From Symsagittifera roscoffensis (taxonomy: Eukaryota > Xenacoelomorpha > Acoela > Convolutidae), in contig NC_087067.1 of NCBI RefSeq assembly GCF_963678635.1, positions 432,001-496,000 on the forward strand: a stretch of 64,000 nucleotides of DNA. The letters run 5' to 3'. The notes below the pieces were generated by a model that was given only the letters and a program-made list of their open reading frames with translations, was not told the origin of the DNA and ran no database searches. The translations under genes and the position numbers were made by a program. Shown in pieces: positions 10,330 through 22,307 of this stretch. How positions within the stretch are numbered: position 1 is the stretch's first letter; the number at the start of each line of letters is the position of its first letter.

Positions 10330-13300
10330 AAGCTATGTAAATGTGGTGGTGCTGTAGGCGTTGGATTTATATTGTCTTGTGGGTTGTCATATGCACTTAA
10401 TGTTGCTGATTGTTTTTTTTTATATTTGCTTATTTGAGCGTCCAGCAGAACTTTGTTATTTGACGTGGAAAATATTCAAAAAATCCTGCAAATAAAATGC
10501 GTGCTACACTTGCTTGTCTATTTACTTGTGTATGTTTTGCACATGTATTATAAATTCTTTTCAATAGTGAGAAGAGAATACCAAAAAAATATAAAATTGT
10601 CAATATGGTGAAAAATAATTTGAATTATTGGCGTATGATTGGCGTACAAAGTTGTCAATCTTCCTTATATATAGTAGAGCCATCCTAGAAAAGCTAGGAG
10701 TTTATTCTTTAGGTTGACAAAACTGAAGATATTAATTGGCGATATATCTTGTGGACGGTACTTTTGACCATTAAGATATATGTTATCTTTAATATCTTGA
10801 AAACAACCGCTGTTGTCTTGTGCGTTGATGTCTGAGAAACCTGCTGTTTCAGTTTTGGTGTTTTGGTAAGTTTTGGTAAGTTTTGGTAATTTGATTGTTT
10901 TTGTTTTGTATCCATTTTTGTGAGAAGAAGTTTTTAAATTTGATGTTTTCTAATGTGATGTTGTATATCTGATCTAGAAAAAATACCTATTGATTGTAAA
11001 TCTAAGCTAGGGTTGCAAGCTATGGCGCATATACTTCGGGTGAAAGTTTCTGTTACAGTGGCATTAATGTAGAGTATGGGGTAAGAAGATAACATTTATC
11101 TTCGTTTGAATTCAGCTGTACTACATTGTGGCTATTTTCAAAACCTTATGGGACAGCTGTTTCCCAAAAATAAGTACGTCGTGACAGTGTATCGCAAATT
11201 ATACTTTAATTTTTTTAGAATGTACGGAATTTTTTGTAACATCTTTTATCTGAAAAACTATGTAGTGGTGAGAATTTTTTAGTACACGTGTAATACCAGA
11301 GAATGTATCCTTCATAATTGATGAAATTAGATCTATTGCTTGATAATAAAAATCCTGCATGGAGTTTTTCAATACTGCTAATGCGAGTGATTGTAATATT
11401 TTCGAGTTCACATAGATGATGACATATTTCTAGTTCAGAGAGTGACATTTCTTGAAAATTTTGACTTATGGTATGGTCTAATTTTATATCAAGATGTATA
11501 TCGTAGTGTATTGCACCAAAATATGTGTTACTATAAGTGAGAGTTATTGTAATCGTGTGCCATCTTTATCTTCTGAAAAAAGTTTTCCGCCAGAATTTTC
11601 TGTGTTTTATGAAATGTTACTGGGATATAAGGTGTTTCATCTTTGCGGTTTTGATATCGTTGTGCTGGGTTCATAATTAGTTTTCCCGTTTTCAGGTCCA
11701 ACCTTCTTTCGTTTTCGACAAAAACTTTTGAGTATTGTGTTTTGAAAAGTGGTGTGGTATTTTTACAAGCGACTTCTGTTTCAGGTAAATTTGAAAACTA
11801 ATTTTTTTGATTTCAAAATATTCGATGTTATTATGGTCTTGTGTGTTCGATCTTATGTTCTCAGGGTTGACTTTTTAAAAAAGAATTTTTTCAATTAATT
11901 GTTTTTTGGTGAAATGTACTAATTTTTGCGCAAATTTTTGCAATTTTAAATGTGATACAAGTGTCTTCTGGGTACCAAACAATGGTTGCCTGTGTGCGAG
12001 TGGTAGAATTGCAACATCCTTGATCATTTTTACAAAGTAAGCGTAATCTTTGATAAAATAAAGTGTCGTCTTTTAAGTCACCTGTTGGTTGCACCTTTTC
12101 GAATTGAATTTTCAAATCCAAAAAAAAATATTTTTTGGTAGTTTTTGTTTGTTCTTTGTGTCAGCTTTACAATTCGAGGGATTGTCTATTCCAATGTGTG
12201 GTATCCATATTATATCATGTAAATCATAGAGTAAACGTCCGTGTGCACCGTATTACGGGTATGTATCGTCTAATATATTTTGACCTTGGTGTCTTTCAAG
12301 TTCTGCCTGATGCGCAGAGTCTGATAAAACTTCAAAATTTACTAAATTACAATTTGTGACTAACTTTGTGGTTATTTTTAATCGTTGTTATTTTTTTGCA
12401 ACCTTCAGTGTTAAGATGCAAAATACCTTCTATTTTCTCTGTTAGAAGGGTTCGTGATTGAGCCTATAATTTCTTTGTTTTTGAGACTTGTGACCAATGT
12501 ACTTTCTTTTCTAAGGATTTTGCTGTAAATTTATATACTGTTAGAGTTTTAGCTCGTGCTTTCGAGTCAAGTGTTGCTACTATATCTGTTGACTCTATAA
12601 TAATTGCGTATGTATGTGGTGTTTTTTGTTTGTTTTCTTCACAATCATAATCTGTAAGCAGGATTTCTTGTGGTCCTGTTTGAAAAGGATTTTGATGAGA
12701 TGTGGTTTCTAAAAAGAGGGGAAAGAATTTTGAGGAAGAAAACTACTAAAATATACATGTGTATGATAATCCTGAATATGGGTTGTAGAATGTTATATAA
12801 CCTATAGTCTTTTTTTGTATATCTATCGTATTTATAGATAAGTTCTGTTGTAATAAATGGAGGGAGTAAGGGTTGAGCTGTTAGTTGTGGTAGACCTAAT
12901 GGTAGTGGGTGATGAACTAAATTATTTAGTTTTACTGTTATTTCGAACTTAATTGTTAAGTTATCTTGAGTAAGGTTATCTCGGTTTAGTGCCCAATTAC
13001 TATCAAGATGTTGGTCAAATAGGAGAGGGGTTGCTAAAAATTTTTCCAATTAAATTGTAAACGTATATTAGTGCTTAGAAGTTCTCGATTTCGATCGTCT
13101 GTATAATTAGGAAATTTTATAGGCAATTTAGTGGATGGTGTTTGACCTGTTTTTGATGGTGTTGATGGGAGTGATATGGTTTCTGGTAGTGAAGAAGAGG
13201 TGTCGGATGAAATATCTATGGGTCGTTTACTAAGTTTGGTTCACTTGGGAGAATGCCTGTGTCAACCAATGTGGAAGACGTTGTGTTGACGTGGGAGGAT

Positions 13301-14041
13301 TAAAAGGATTTTCACGAATTTGTTTAGAGGTTAGGGTTGAACCTAAATAGTGTGATGGGATATTTGGAGTTTTTTTAAAGAATTTATCTTTTCTGGTAGG
13401 GGGTATTTTGATGTGTTTTACCAGAAAGATCCAAAGGGGTCAAAAAGGGTAAAAAATGTATAAAAAATGAACTATTGATGTTGCAAGGTTTCGATTTTTT
13501 CGAGGGTGAATAATTTGTCTATCGATTGTAGATGTTAAATTATAGGTTTGGCTTCGTTGTCTAAATCTGCTGAGATCTTTTTGAAGTGAGGGATAGATGT
13601 TAGATGTTGGTTTGTATTGTTTTTCACTGAGGGGTGCTTGGCGAATAGCTGGTTTTTTAGGTTAGGATAATGATGCGTGTCTTTCTTGAAATGTTTAGGT
13701 AATTTCTTGAAATGAAATTCGTGTAGAGGATTGGGGTTGACTTGTTTGACTAGATGTTGGCGTTGTTGGGGGGTCATGGGATGTAGTGGTTGGTGGGGAT
13801 TGTTTAGTGGGTTGTTGCTTACAATTTTGGATATTTTTTGATATAAATTTTTTTCTATGTTAAACCTATGTTGTTTATAGTATTCTTCAATAAAAACGAT
13901 CGGTAAATAGGTTGCTAAGGCTAAAGTATTTATTACCTTTTTTATGCATTGGCAAATTGTTAGAATTAGGGGAACTAGAAAGGTGATAAAAATTACAAGA
14001 GGTAGAAAGATGTCTTTCTTATTGATGAAATGTCGTAGCAT
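10330..14041 (-). pseudogene. E2 envelope-like gene, decayed
   Basis: Reads from about 14041 down to 10330. The N-terminal piece (13535-14041, 168 codons) starts with a hydrophobic segment around LPLVIFITFLVPLILTI and a second around LALATYLPIVF, then becomes polar. A Pro/Ser/Thr-rich part follows, then 12645-13049 with FEITVKLNNLVHHP and YKYDRYTKK, 11891-12121 with RDLKDD-like and WYPEDTC segments, 11199-11448 with MSLSELE and ILWYYTCTKK, and near 10500-10900 a helical region and a membrane-proximal part with YNTCAKHTQVNRQASVARIL. Each has a direct match in E3 56200-59559. Many stops and shifts. This is a glycoprotein-like architecture (signal anchor, ectodomain with cysteines, C-terminal membrane segment), but the fusogen class is not established. 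Confidence 0.6.
10860..10892. repeat. short triplicated motif
   Basis: The 11-mer AGTTTTGGTAA repeats about three times in a row within the E2 envelope-like gene. Confidence 0.6.
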
Positions 14042-14199
14042 TTAAAAGGTTGTTGAAATTTCGTACCTGAGGTGTCAAGGACTTTTGACAAGTTGTGGTG
14101 GGTTTTGATGAGGGAGAGCAAGTTACGAACATAATGCAAGAAATTTTGAAATAAAAGGAGTGCTAGTTCTAGTGTGTGTGTGATGATGAAAAAACACAA
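13993..14199 (-). pseudogene. E2 counterpart of the post-pol hydrophobic ORF
   Basis: 68 codons, beginning with a hydrophobic stretch around LELALLLFQNFLHYV and continuing LSKVLDTSG. It is positionally and partly in sequence equivalent to E3 55986-56225 (FELLLIFF...QILDRI). It overlaps the start of the envelope-like frame by about 50 bases. Membrane-anchored small protein or leader segment of the envelope-like product; function unknown. Confidence 0.35.
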
Positions 14200-14900
14200 A
14201 GTTTGAAAATTGTTACAGTAATTGAAAATAGAACTAAAATGATTATTTTAAGATAGTTAACTTTGTTCGAGAGGATCATTTGAAAAGTGATTTGTTTCCT
14301 CGAAATATTTTCGTAATTTTTTGGGTTGGAAGCAAAGTGTGTCGGATTGTTTGTTGATTTTTGACAAGTGGGTTGGATGAAGAGAGTTTTTGATGAGGTA
14401 AAGTCTGGTGATTTTGGAATTTACTTCTCAGTTTTGTTTTTATTTATTGAATGGTTGGTGGTTATTTGAGAGATATCACGCCTTTAGGCTAAATAATGAT
14501 GTCTAAATCAGTCTTTAAGGTGGTTTGATAATTCTCTTTTGGGGAAATATTGGGTATAAATTGGGACAATATTGTTGATTTTTGTACTGAGTGATAGGAA
14601 AGGTTTGTAACTTTTGTCTAAAATTATTTAAGCTGTAAAATACAAAGGTAATGCTTTTTTTGACTTGGAGTTCTTCAAGTTAAAAATGTAGATCTATTTG
14701 AAGTTAGAAGATTTTCGGCTAATGATAGTGGTGTGGGAACGGGTTGATGTTTGAAACGATTTTGATTGGTTGAGTTTGAATCAGTTAGTTCAAAATTGAG
14801 AGTGAAAAGGTCTGTGGAAATAAATGTCCCAGCATGATGAATATATGTTACTAATCAGGGGGTTTCTGAACTTCAAATTTTTTTAATAACTTAGATTGTG
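14200..14900. other. E2 non-coding interval between pol tail and envelope-like gene
   Basis: T-rich on the plus strand, homologous in position to E3 55329-55980. No conserved reading frame in either copy. In an env-bearing retroelement this is where a splice acceptor for a subgenomic mRNA would be expected, but none was identified with confidence. Confidence 0.4.
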
Positions 14901-15960
14901 GGATAAAGATTTTGTAATCGTTTCTTGGCTGATTTCTAAGACGCGATGACTGACGTTGTTGTGATTTTTCTTTTGTTTCGTGTATTAAGATTTTTTCTTC
15001 TACTTAACGATTAATCTTTTTTCTCTGAGGTATTTGCTCTAGCAGGTTTTTTGTGCTTTCTTTTTGACTTTTTTTAATGGTTGCCTTTTGATGTGAATTG
15101 GGTGAAAATGATATATGATCGAAAATTTGCGGGTTTTGTTGTTTGTTAGTTTCTGAGAGTTTTTCAACAATATTTAGTCCTGTGCAGTAGTATAATTGTG
15201 TTAATTCGCAAAGAGCGTACTTTTTTGGATAATATGGTAAAAGGTTGTTTCTATGTTGAATTATTTCTTTTATGTTGGGTTCTTTGTGATTTATAAAAGT
15301 TGGTATTAAGTCATATTTTGCTTATTTTAGATTAGTTGCTTTTGTGAAACGAGAAATTAATTGAGATTCAACAATTTGTCGTTGTACTAGTTTTTTGGCA
15401 ATTTTTTGTAAGTTTCGTTATGTTTTCTATCTCGGTTTAAAATCCATTCTGTATGTGTACCATCAAGCATTAAATTGAGGTACAGTGTTGAAAGCTACAT
15501 CATGAGTAAATACATCAACTATTACCATTATGTACGAGTTTTCTTCTGAAGAACAAGATATAGGGCCTTTTGTGTCAGTTGTTATTCTATGGTTTAAATA
15601 CACAGACTTTGTCTTTTGAAGTCTTGTTTTTCTGCTAATTGTCCTTGGTGAGGAAATGGCTCATTTAATTTACTTTTTATGCAATCATTGCCTAGTACCT
15701 TTATCCAAATCGGTGAGTAAAAATTGAACAGCTTTTTACTGAAACTGCATGTCCTTTTGTATGTACAGATTTTGAAATGTGATATCATGCTTATTGGTAG
15801 ACAGGGTACTTTTGTTTCCGAAGTATGATTTTCCGATAGATCAGTGTTTTCGTTGATTGCTGTATTGTTGATTTTTTGGAAATATTTAAGTAGTGTTTTG
15901 TTTCCTAATGTTGTCATATCGGCTTTCAGTGTTTCTGTTATATATTCGTGCCGACCTTAA
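14900..15960 (-). pseudogene. pol: E2 integrase, internally deleted
   Basis: The zinc-binding N-terminus and the first catalytic aspartate survive: the frame near 15560 reads TTDTKGPIS and runs on to a YIMVIVDVFTHD segment. About 40 codons later it jumps to a sequence that in E3 lies after the catalytic core, ending in QRQSSRLRNQPRNDY, the basic tail that closes the polyprotein. The segment with the second Asp and the Glu is absent. The open piece 15594-15917 covers the zinc-binding part, including MTTLGNKTLLKYFQ and the PIWIKVLGNDC region, in which one zinc-ligand Cys appears to be replaced. Confidence 0.7.
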
Positions 15961-17000
15961 AGTTGTCTAATCACGGGGTCAAAGTTTTGACACTTTTGTA
16001 TTGGTTCTAGTGTCATTTTTTCTGTGGTTGGAAGAAAGATATTTTGAATTTCGTTTTTTTGATGGGGTATATTATCTAGGGGGTCTTGTAAGTTGAAAAT
16101 TTTTTTTTCAACTTGTAAGGTCCTTGTAAGTTTATATTATCTGTTAAATTTTCCTTTTCTTTTGAAGAAAGAAGATTTTTCCTATGTATGTTTTGTTTTG
16201 ATATTTTTTGTTGCGTATTGTTTTTCATCCATGACGAAAATGGTATTTATCTTAGATGTGTTTTTTCCTAATATATCTATTTCGTAGTGGTTATTTTGAC
16301 AATCGAGATATAGTAGGAATTGTTCTAATCTATTTCTTTGTGAAATGTCAGGATCAGTTTTTACTGCGTACTTGAATTCTAGTCGTGGTGATGTTTCGTC
16401 TTTTGCATGGAAGAAATTTAAATTTTGTGGTATTTCTACGAACTTTTTTTCATGTTTTTAATTCAAGTGGTGCAATTCAACTAAGTGTATCTGGTAAAGC
16501 AAGGTTTTTTCCTGCTGCCCAAACTATCTAAAGGTTTGGAAATTTCATCAGGATAAATCGAAAGCTATAAACTTTACGGTTTGAATTTGATTTTTGTGTA
16601 ACTAGAAAAATTGTTGGTTTACGGTTTGTGATTGGAACTGTTGGGTGTTTTGATCAAAGAATTTAAAATTCTTAATCTGTGCTTGTGTATATATTATGGC
16701 TGTACACTCTCTCATAAGTGTAGAGAGTCTAAGTTCCGCTTGTGAAAGCTTGTGTCAAAAGTCTTATATAAGGTTTATTTTGCATGTAACTTTGCTTCAT
16801 TGTAAGAGTGCTGCTCCAATTCCAAAGTTTGAGTCGTCACACTTGGCGTAGAATGGTCGATCTGGATCTGGAATTGTGCTAGGAGATTTTTTCTGTGAGA
16901 AGAACTTTAATTTCATTAAAACGTTTTTGATGTTCCAAGGACCATTCAAATTTTTTTTCTTGTCGAAGTATTTTATAAAACGGTCTTAAGTTGCGTTTTG
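15961..17000 (-). pseudogene. pol: E2 RNase H and RNase H-integrase linker
   Basis: Many-stop copy of E3 52850-53700. Recognisable pieces include LECKYAVKTDPD-like linker sequence near 16350, the VWAAGKNLALPDTLS-like end of RNase H near 16510, and the CDDSNFGIGAALL-like start near 16820, where the first catalytic Asp codon can still be read. At about 17000 the sequence stops matching pol and jumps to the middle of protease, so no reverse transcriptase domain exists in E2. Confidence 0.6.
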
Positions 17001-17480
17001 TAAGTTTATTGGAAAAGATATATTTGAAAATTTCCATAGTTTGTAAGAATACATGGTGTGACTAGTTTAATTGAGGTTTTTGAAGGAGAAAATTTTTTGG
17101 ATATGTGATTTGAATTTCATTCCGAATAGGAATGTTTATAATATTTGATTCTGCTCCTGCTTTTATTTTAAAATGATTTTCAAGATTTGGTGATTGAAAG
17201 TTTATATTTTTTGGGATCTCCAATAGAAGTGGAATTGTCCAAATTTGTTTTTGGATGTTGTATCTTAATTGTGGTGTTTTGATATAAAATATTTATATTT
17301 GAATTAGTATCAATAACGTGTGGTGTATAACTTACTGAATTTTGGCTATTAATTGTTTCTTCGAAATCTGAATTGTTTTGAATTTTTTTGGTAAAAGTTC
17401 GAATCGATTGGTGATTTGTATTCACTTTTAATGTGAAGCATGTTTTTTAAAAGCGTCTTTTCTATTTCTCTTTCACCATC
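17001..17480 (-). pseudogene. pol: E2 protease fragment with lost active site
   Basis: The minus-strand frame reads KAGAESNIINIP where E1 and E3 have DSGAESN or DSGAKSN, so the catalytic aspartate is gone. Upstream pieces (17180-17425) match the E3 pre-protease linker, though with many differences. The domain breaks off soon after the active site at the pol deletion junction. Confidence 0.55.
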
Positions 17481-20400
17481 TGTAGATTGACAATGAATGT
17501 GATTTAACTGTATTTTCGAGGTTTCCGTTTTGCCAATACCGGGAAGGTCTGGATGAGTTTCTTCTGTTTTTTGTACTTGATTTATTGGTATTTGAAGTTT
17601 TGGTGTACTACTTCTGTAGTTTTGACTGTATGGATTTGAATACTGAGTATTGTTTCTATGTAGTGACTGAGAAATTTCTCTGTCTATTTGGATAGTTGTT
17701 GTTTCGATTCCTAGATATCTCGGGATCGATTATTAATAATGTTGTAATATGGTTTTTTGTAGATGGTGATTCCGTGATCTATTGTTCGAATAGTTTCGGG
17801 TTGAATTGTTTTTATAATTTTGATTTCGATTGTATGGTGAATTTCTTAAACGGTCCTTAGAATAGTATCTGTTCCGAGAGTTTGAATAAGAACGATTTCT
17901 ATATTTCTAGTAATTACATCTATTTGAATTTGATCTTAAGTAATTATTTCCATATTGGTTTTTTTGACTATTTGATCTACTATATCTGTTTTGTGAATAA
18001 TTTTGTGAATTTTTGCTGTCCAGATATCTTCCGCGAAAATTAATTCAATAAGGAGATTGAGATCTGTAATTGCTGTAAATATCTGCAAGTAGTTTTTCTG
18101 AGCTGTTTTTACTTTGAACAATCTTGTTTGGTGGTTTTTGATCTTTTTTCATGTTCTTGTAAAAAGATTCATTTTATTCTCTGTGCTTTGGTGGTTTGCT
18201 TGGGTTATCCTGTACTTTTTGTCTGCATTTAGCAATGCAATGCCCATATATACGACAATTTTTGCACAATTTTTGAACAATAGTTTACCTCAAAATTGAG
18301 TTTTTTCATAGATGTTTATTATCTGGGCGATTTTTTTGGCCAATTCTATATCAAAGTCTTGGATTTAATAGTTTGTGAAGTTGTTGTTTGAATGTTGTTT
18401 ACTTATTGTAGTTTTAACTTCTCTTCTAATTTCATAGTGACTTCAGCTTGTTTTAGTTTGTCTACTAGTTTTCAAAAATCTATATCGGGTTCTTAAATTG
18501 ATGATGGATGTGATGCTCTCTTTTTTATTGCATTTTTGCGTAATTGTGGTGTTAGAGTCATCATTAAATTTTTAGTCATTTTTCTATTTTTGTAGTCATG
18601 CGTGTTGAGGGAATATGCTTTTCTTACTAAAATTTCAATTCATACTGCGAGTTGTTTCCCTGTTTCGATGCGGAGTCTACGGATTTCGTTGCATAGGACT
18701 TTTGGTGTTGTTTATTTCTTTCGGGGTTAAACATTTCAGAAAACTTTTGTGTGAATCGTTTTCATTCTGATTTAATGTCTATAGGTAGAGCTGAAAACCA
18801 TTTTTGAGCTGCACCATCAAGTGTGGTTTGGAATATAGCTGTACATCTATGTATCCAATTTTGATGGCGTGATATACTTACTGGTCCCGGGCCTATTGTT
18901 AAGATTAAATTTGTTGAAACTGCCTTTAAGTAGAGCTCTACTGAGTATTCAGGGTCTGTTTTATTAGAAGTATTTTATTAGAAGATATGGATGATTCACC
19001 CATAAGATATGGATTCATGGTCATTTTTAGTGATTCTGCTGCATTTGGTATTTGTGAGAAACTTGTAAGTTGGGTTTTTGTAACCTCATGTTGTAGCAGA
19101 AGGTATAGTAGAGGAATTTCATTTAGAATTTGATTAGGCTGATAACTTTGGGTATTTGTAGAATTTTGAGATTGTATATTATTAATATATGATGACAAAT
19201 TTTGTCTTTGGGGAGAGATCGTTTTGTTTGTCGTGTTTGCTCAGAGTACATGTAAGGTTCAAAAATATCTGGTTAAAAAATATTAGGTTGATTATTTTTA
19301 GTCTAGTTGTTATTTCAAATGTTATTATAATACTGTTCTTGATTTTGATTGATTAAGTGTGGCTGATTGTTGATGTTCCGAAGAATAGTGTGGCTGATTT
19401 CTTGTGAATTGTTTGTTTGTTGGATTTCTGTTTTGCTGAAAAAATGGATAATTTTTACTGCGGTCAGCCGTAGTTTTTTTTTCATTAGAGAAAACGGACT
19501 GGCGAGCTCAATGTAGTGTTTTTTAATGTAATTTTGTTCTTGTAATTGATTTTGATGACGTGTTCTGTAAGAGGTCTTCAACTTTGGTCTTTTTATTTTT
19601 TGTTTGAGAAAAAAATCATAACTTTAACGAGTTTCATACTTTTCCTTGTTTGATTGTCGTGACTTGGTTGTTGGTTTTTATGTTTGATATCAATTTGTGA
19701 ATACTTTGGAACAACAGAGGGTTCCACTGTCGATTGAAGAATTGTTTGTGGAAATGGAAAATTCTTATTGTATGGTGTCGTAAGTGTTGGATGAGTAGGA
19801 GAAAAACTCTATTGTGTTGTTGTAGGTTTTGTTTCAACTATTTCCTCAATTAAAATGCGATGGAGTTTGAATATCTTTTTGTGTAAGATTTGTAGTTCCA
19901 ACAGAGGTTTCTTGTTTAATTACAAATGTTGAGTTTAAACTATTATTTCCTGTTCTATCATTAAACATTGTGTTATTATTTAGGGGTGTTGCATCAATAG
20001 TGAGTGGAACAACTCTTAAAAAGATTTTGTGTACAGAAACAGTGGCAATTGCTGCACTTGAAACATCAGCGATGATGTTGATAAGAAATATATATAAGAC
20101 AAATTAGGGTCCCAAACATACTTTTTTTGATCTGCTAGTATAGTTTCATGGTCTGAGAATTGTGATCGAAAATTCTTTCTTGATATTGAATTGAAGTTTA
20201 AACTGTGAACAACGTAGTCTATTATGAAACATGTTAGGATTCGTTGGAGATCCTGTTTTACATTTTGTGATATTTCTTTGTCAGTGAGTGTTTCACGAAT
20301 TGTATCTAGAAATTGTGATAAAAAGTTAATCTACTGTCTTATAGTTGCCTGTCGAGATGATTGAGGTGGTGATTCAGTTAGTGTTTCTTTTCGTTCTAAT

Positions 20401-20530
20401 TTAGATAGTTAAGTATAAATGATAGAGAAAATGTCATTCGTAAAGAATGAATTTGCTTTTTCTGAAATTTGATGTTGTATATTTGTTAAATATTCTGTAA
20501 AAACTTTCGAGAAGTCCATATCTATGTTAT
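17481..20530 (-). pseudogene. gag: E2 gag, decayed
   Basis: Reads from about 20520 (MDFSKVFTEYL) down to 17481. It contains a YVWDPN segment also seen in E3, a Gln/Pro-rich middle (19634-19837 and 19315-19581), the MNPYLMGESSIS segment before capsid (18938-19198), a capsid-like domain broken by stops (18900-18400), and a CCHC zinc knuckle CKNCRIYGHCIAKC near 18220-18260 with all four ligands in CX2CX4HX4C spacing. An Arg/Ser/Asn/Tyr-rich tail follows. Gag would package element RNA. The knuckle is the best-preserved part. Confidence 0.7.
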
Positions 20531-20540
20531 CTGTTTGTAT

Positions 20541-20807
20541 TTAAAGTGGTGTTTGGTTTGTTTGTGATGGGAAGATATGAATAAGGAATATTCCGTAATA
20601 TGAAGTTGTGTTACCGATGCCTATTAAATAGTGCTCGAGTATTTGTTTTCTAATTCTTTCTTCGAGAAATTGCCGTTCACATGGGCTATTTCCTTTTTCG
20701 AATAAGTTTGCAATTAATTTATGACAAAAGTGTACCTGTCCTCTAGCGGGATCACTTTGGGGATTGATGGGGAATACAAAAAGAAGTATAACTAAACGAA
20801 GAATCAT
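20541..20807 (-). CDS. E2 small ORF 2, immediately upstream of gag
   Basis: 88 codons, starting with a hydrophobic segment MILRLVILLFVFP that could be a signal peptide, then QVHFCHKLIANLFEKGNSPC and a helical basic stretch, then YYGIF. The E3 ORF at 47148-47435 shares the order LIANLFERG.SPC, a basic helix and KYGIY, but lacks the hydrophobic start. In both copies it ends at TAA a short distance before the gag frame opens. Unknown function; no domain recognised. It could be a gag N-terminal extension whose stop is regulatory, or a separate protein. Confidence 0.55.
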   Translation of the reverse strand: MILRLVILLFVFPINPQSDPARGQVHFCHKLIANLFEKGNSPCERQFLEERIRKQILEHYLIGIGNTTSYYGIFLIHIFPSQTNQTPL

Positions 20808-21600
20808 CGTCGAAATTTTTGTCCTATTGAATCACTTTTTGTATTGTTGTACTGTTAAAGTGTGACTTTCAATTTGTCTTATTGGTTGATTCCATTTATA
20901 TAGTCGTACGGGCTTACGATTTTATAAATTTTTTATTCTACGTTTGCCTTTTATCGATGATGGTGTTGTGGATTCTAAGTCTGAAAATTATTTTAGTTCG
21001 TTTTTTGGGTTGTTTTTACCTATTGAGTCTTTTAGGTCCTAAAGTTGTTGTTTTTCGGTTGTACGTGATTCCGAAACTGCATTACGTGTTTTTGAAAATC
21101 GTCTTTTTATAATTTCTTTTAATTTTGCTATTTTTGTCTTTTTTCATATTTGTCTTTTCGATCTAATATATCCTATTGTTTGTTTATTTGGTGTAACTAC
21201 AAGATCCAATCTTTAGTTTTGAATTAAACAATCGTGAAGTACTATTGTTTGTTTACTACCTAACTTATCTCTTGACAAGGTTTAGGATGAGAGATACGAA
21301 ATCCAGGGGTTAGAATTTCTGTTTCTTAAACTGTTGAATTTAGGTGAGGAAGCCAGGATGAAGAAGAAACGAGTTCTTGAAAAGCGAGAAACTCTTTATA
21401 AATTTATTAAAACTGAATTAAATTTATTTTCTAATTAATTTTTATGTTTTTATTCAATATAATTTATTTTTACCAAAATTTTTCAAAATTAAATTACTGC
21501 AGTTTTCGATAAAAGAATCGACTTGTGTTCTTTTTATCAGTCGATTTTATTGTTATATAAAATGGCTATAAAGCAACAAGAAATTTATTGCTTGGAAATT
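20808..21600 (-). other. E2 leader, non-coding
   Basis: About 0.8 kb between small ORF 1 and small ORF 2. No open frame with a counterpart in E1 or E3. Partly alignable with the E1 leader, for example around TTACTGCAG near 21493. Confidence 0.5.
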
Positions 21601-21627
21601 AGGTTTATTTTCCGAGCATATTTATTT

Positions 21628-21825
21628 TCATGTCAGAGAATCAAAAGCTACTGCATAGAGCTTTCTGAAGACAAATACACTTTGCGGTTTGCACCTTGTC
21701 AGGATAGAGTAGCTTTGTGTATCGGTCAGCTTTTGAACTGGTGTTGGTTGTATGGTTTGAAATATTGGAGTAGATTCATTGAGACACAGAGATATATCTA
21801 ATAAATAGTCTATTCCATCTATCAT
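21628..21825 (-). CDS. E2 small ORF 1 in the leader
   Basis: 65 codons, starting MIDGIDYLLDISLCLNESTP, about 80 bases after the primer binding site. It matches E3 small ORF 1 (LIEMSLRLNRSEQLF region and the VFVFRKLYAVAFD / TFIFRFLQAMNLD region) and the broken E1 copy. No domain recognised. Its fixed place right after the primer binding site in three copies argues that it is a genuine family gene or a translation-controlling upstream ORF. Confidence 0.5.
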   Translation of the reverse strand: MIDGIDYLLDISLCLNESTPIFQTIQPTPVQKLTDTQSYSILTRCKPQSVFVFRKLYAVAFDSLT

Positions 21826-21905
21826 TTTGCAATTTTGCAGTTTTGGTCTTTTTTCTAATTCTAATTTGCTAAATCTAGGTTAGTTAGGTCTTGTTCGAGT
21901 TTTTT

Positions 21906-21915
21906 GGTTGCACCA
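21906..21915 (-). promoter_or_regulatory. E2 primer binding site
   Basis: TGGTGCAACC on the minus strand, two bases after the LTR end; one base differs from E1 and E3 (TGGTGCGACC). Confidence 0.6.
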
Positions 21916-21917
21916 GA

Positions 21918-22307
21918 ATAGTTTAGGCGCGAAGTAGTTTTCTCATCGAGTATTTTCAGATGAGGTACATCTTCTGTTCGTCACGCTATCTTATTTTCGG
22001 CCGGATAGGTTCGTGCAACTTCTTAGTCTAATAACGATCTTAATCTTACTCTTATATCTCCTAGTCTCAATAGCTCTAGTGTATACTGCTATTTGCGGGT
22101 TATGTTTATGGAACTTGTCCAAAGGAGAACAACTGCCTTCTAAGGTTTATTCAAATTGTTCTGGTGCTGAAACTACAAGTAGTTTCGGCACTACAAAAAA
22201 TTGTCAGTGTTAATTATGAAATATGATTGGTTAGTTAGTAATATTTTATAGGGATAGTTTTATCAACCATATATTTGGTTATAAATACTAGTTTAAAACT
22301 GGTTTCA
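21918..22307 (-). repeat. E2 5' LTR
   Basis: 390 bp, pairing with 7228-7618. Starts TGAAACCAG. Carries the TATA-like ATATAAGAG and the palindrome at 22164-22191 with one mismatch. Confidence 0.85.

Larger units (their letters stand above)
7228..22307 (-). mobile_element. E2: 15.1-kb copy of family A, both LTRs present
   Basis: Minus-strand LTR retrotransposon bounded by LTRs at 21918-22307 (5') and 7228-7618 (3'). Internal order from the 5' side: primer binding site, small ORF 1, leader, small ORF 2, gag, a protease fragment, RNase H, a truncated integrase, a hydrophobic ORF, the envelope-like gene, ORF-X and ORF-Y. Compared with E3 it lacks the protease C-terminus plus reverse transcriptase (junction near 17000) and the integrase core from the second catalytic Asp to the C-terminal tail (junction near 15450). 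It has one insertion near 7960-8520. The LTRs differ from each other more than E3's do, so E2 is older. No clear target-site duplication was seen. Confidence 0.85.
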
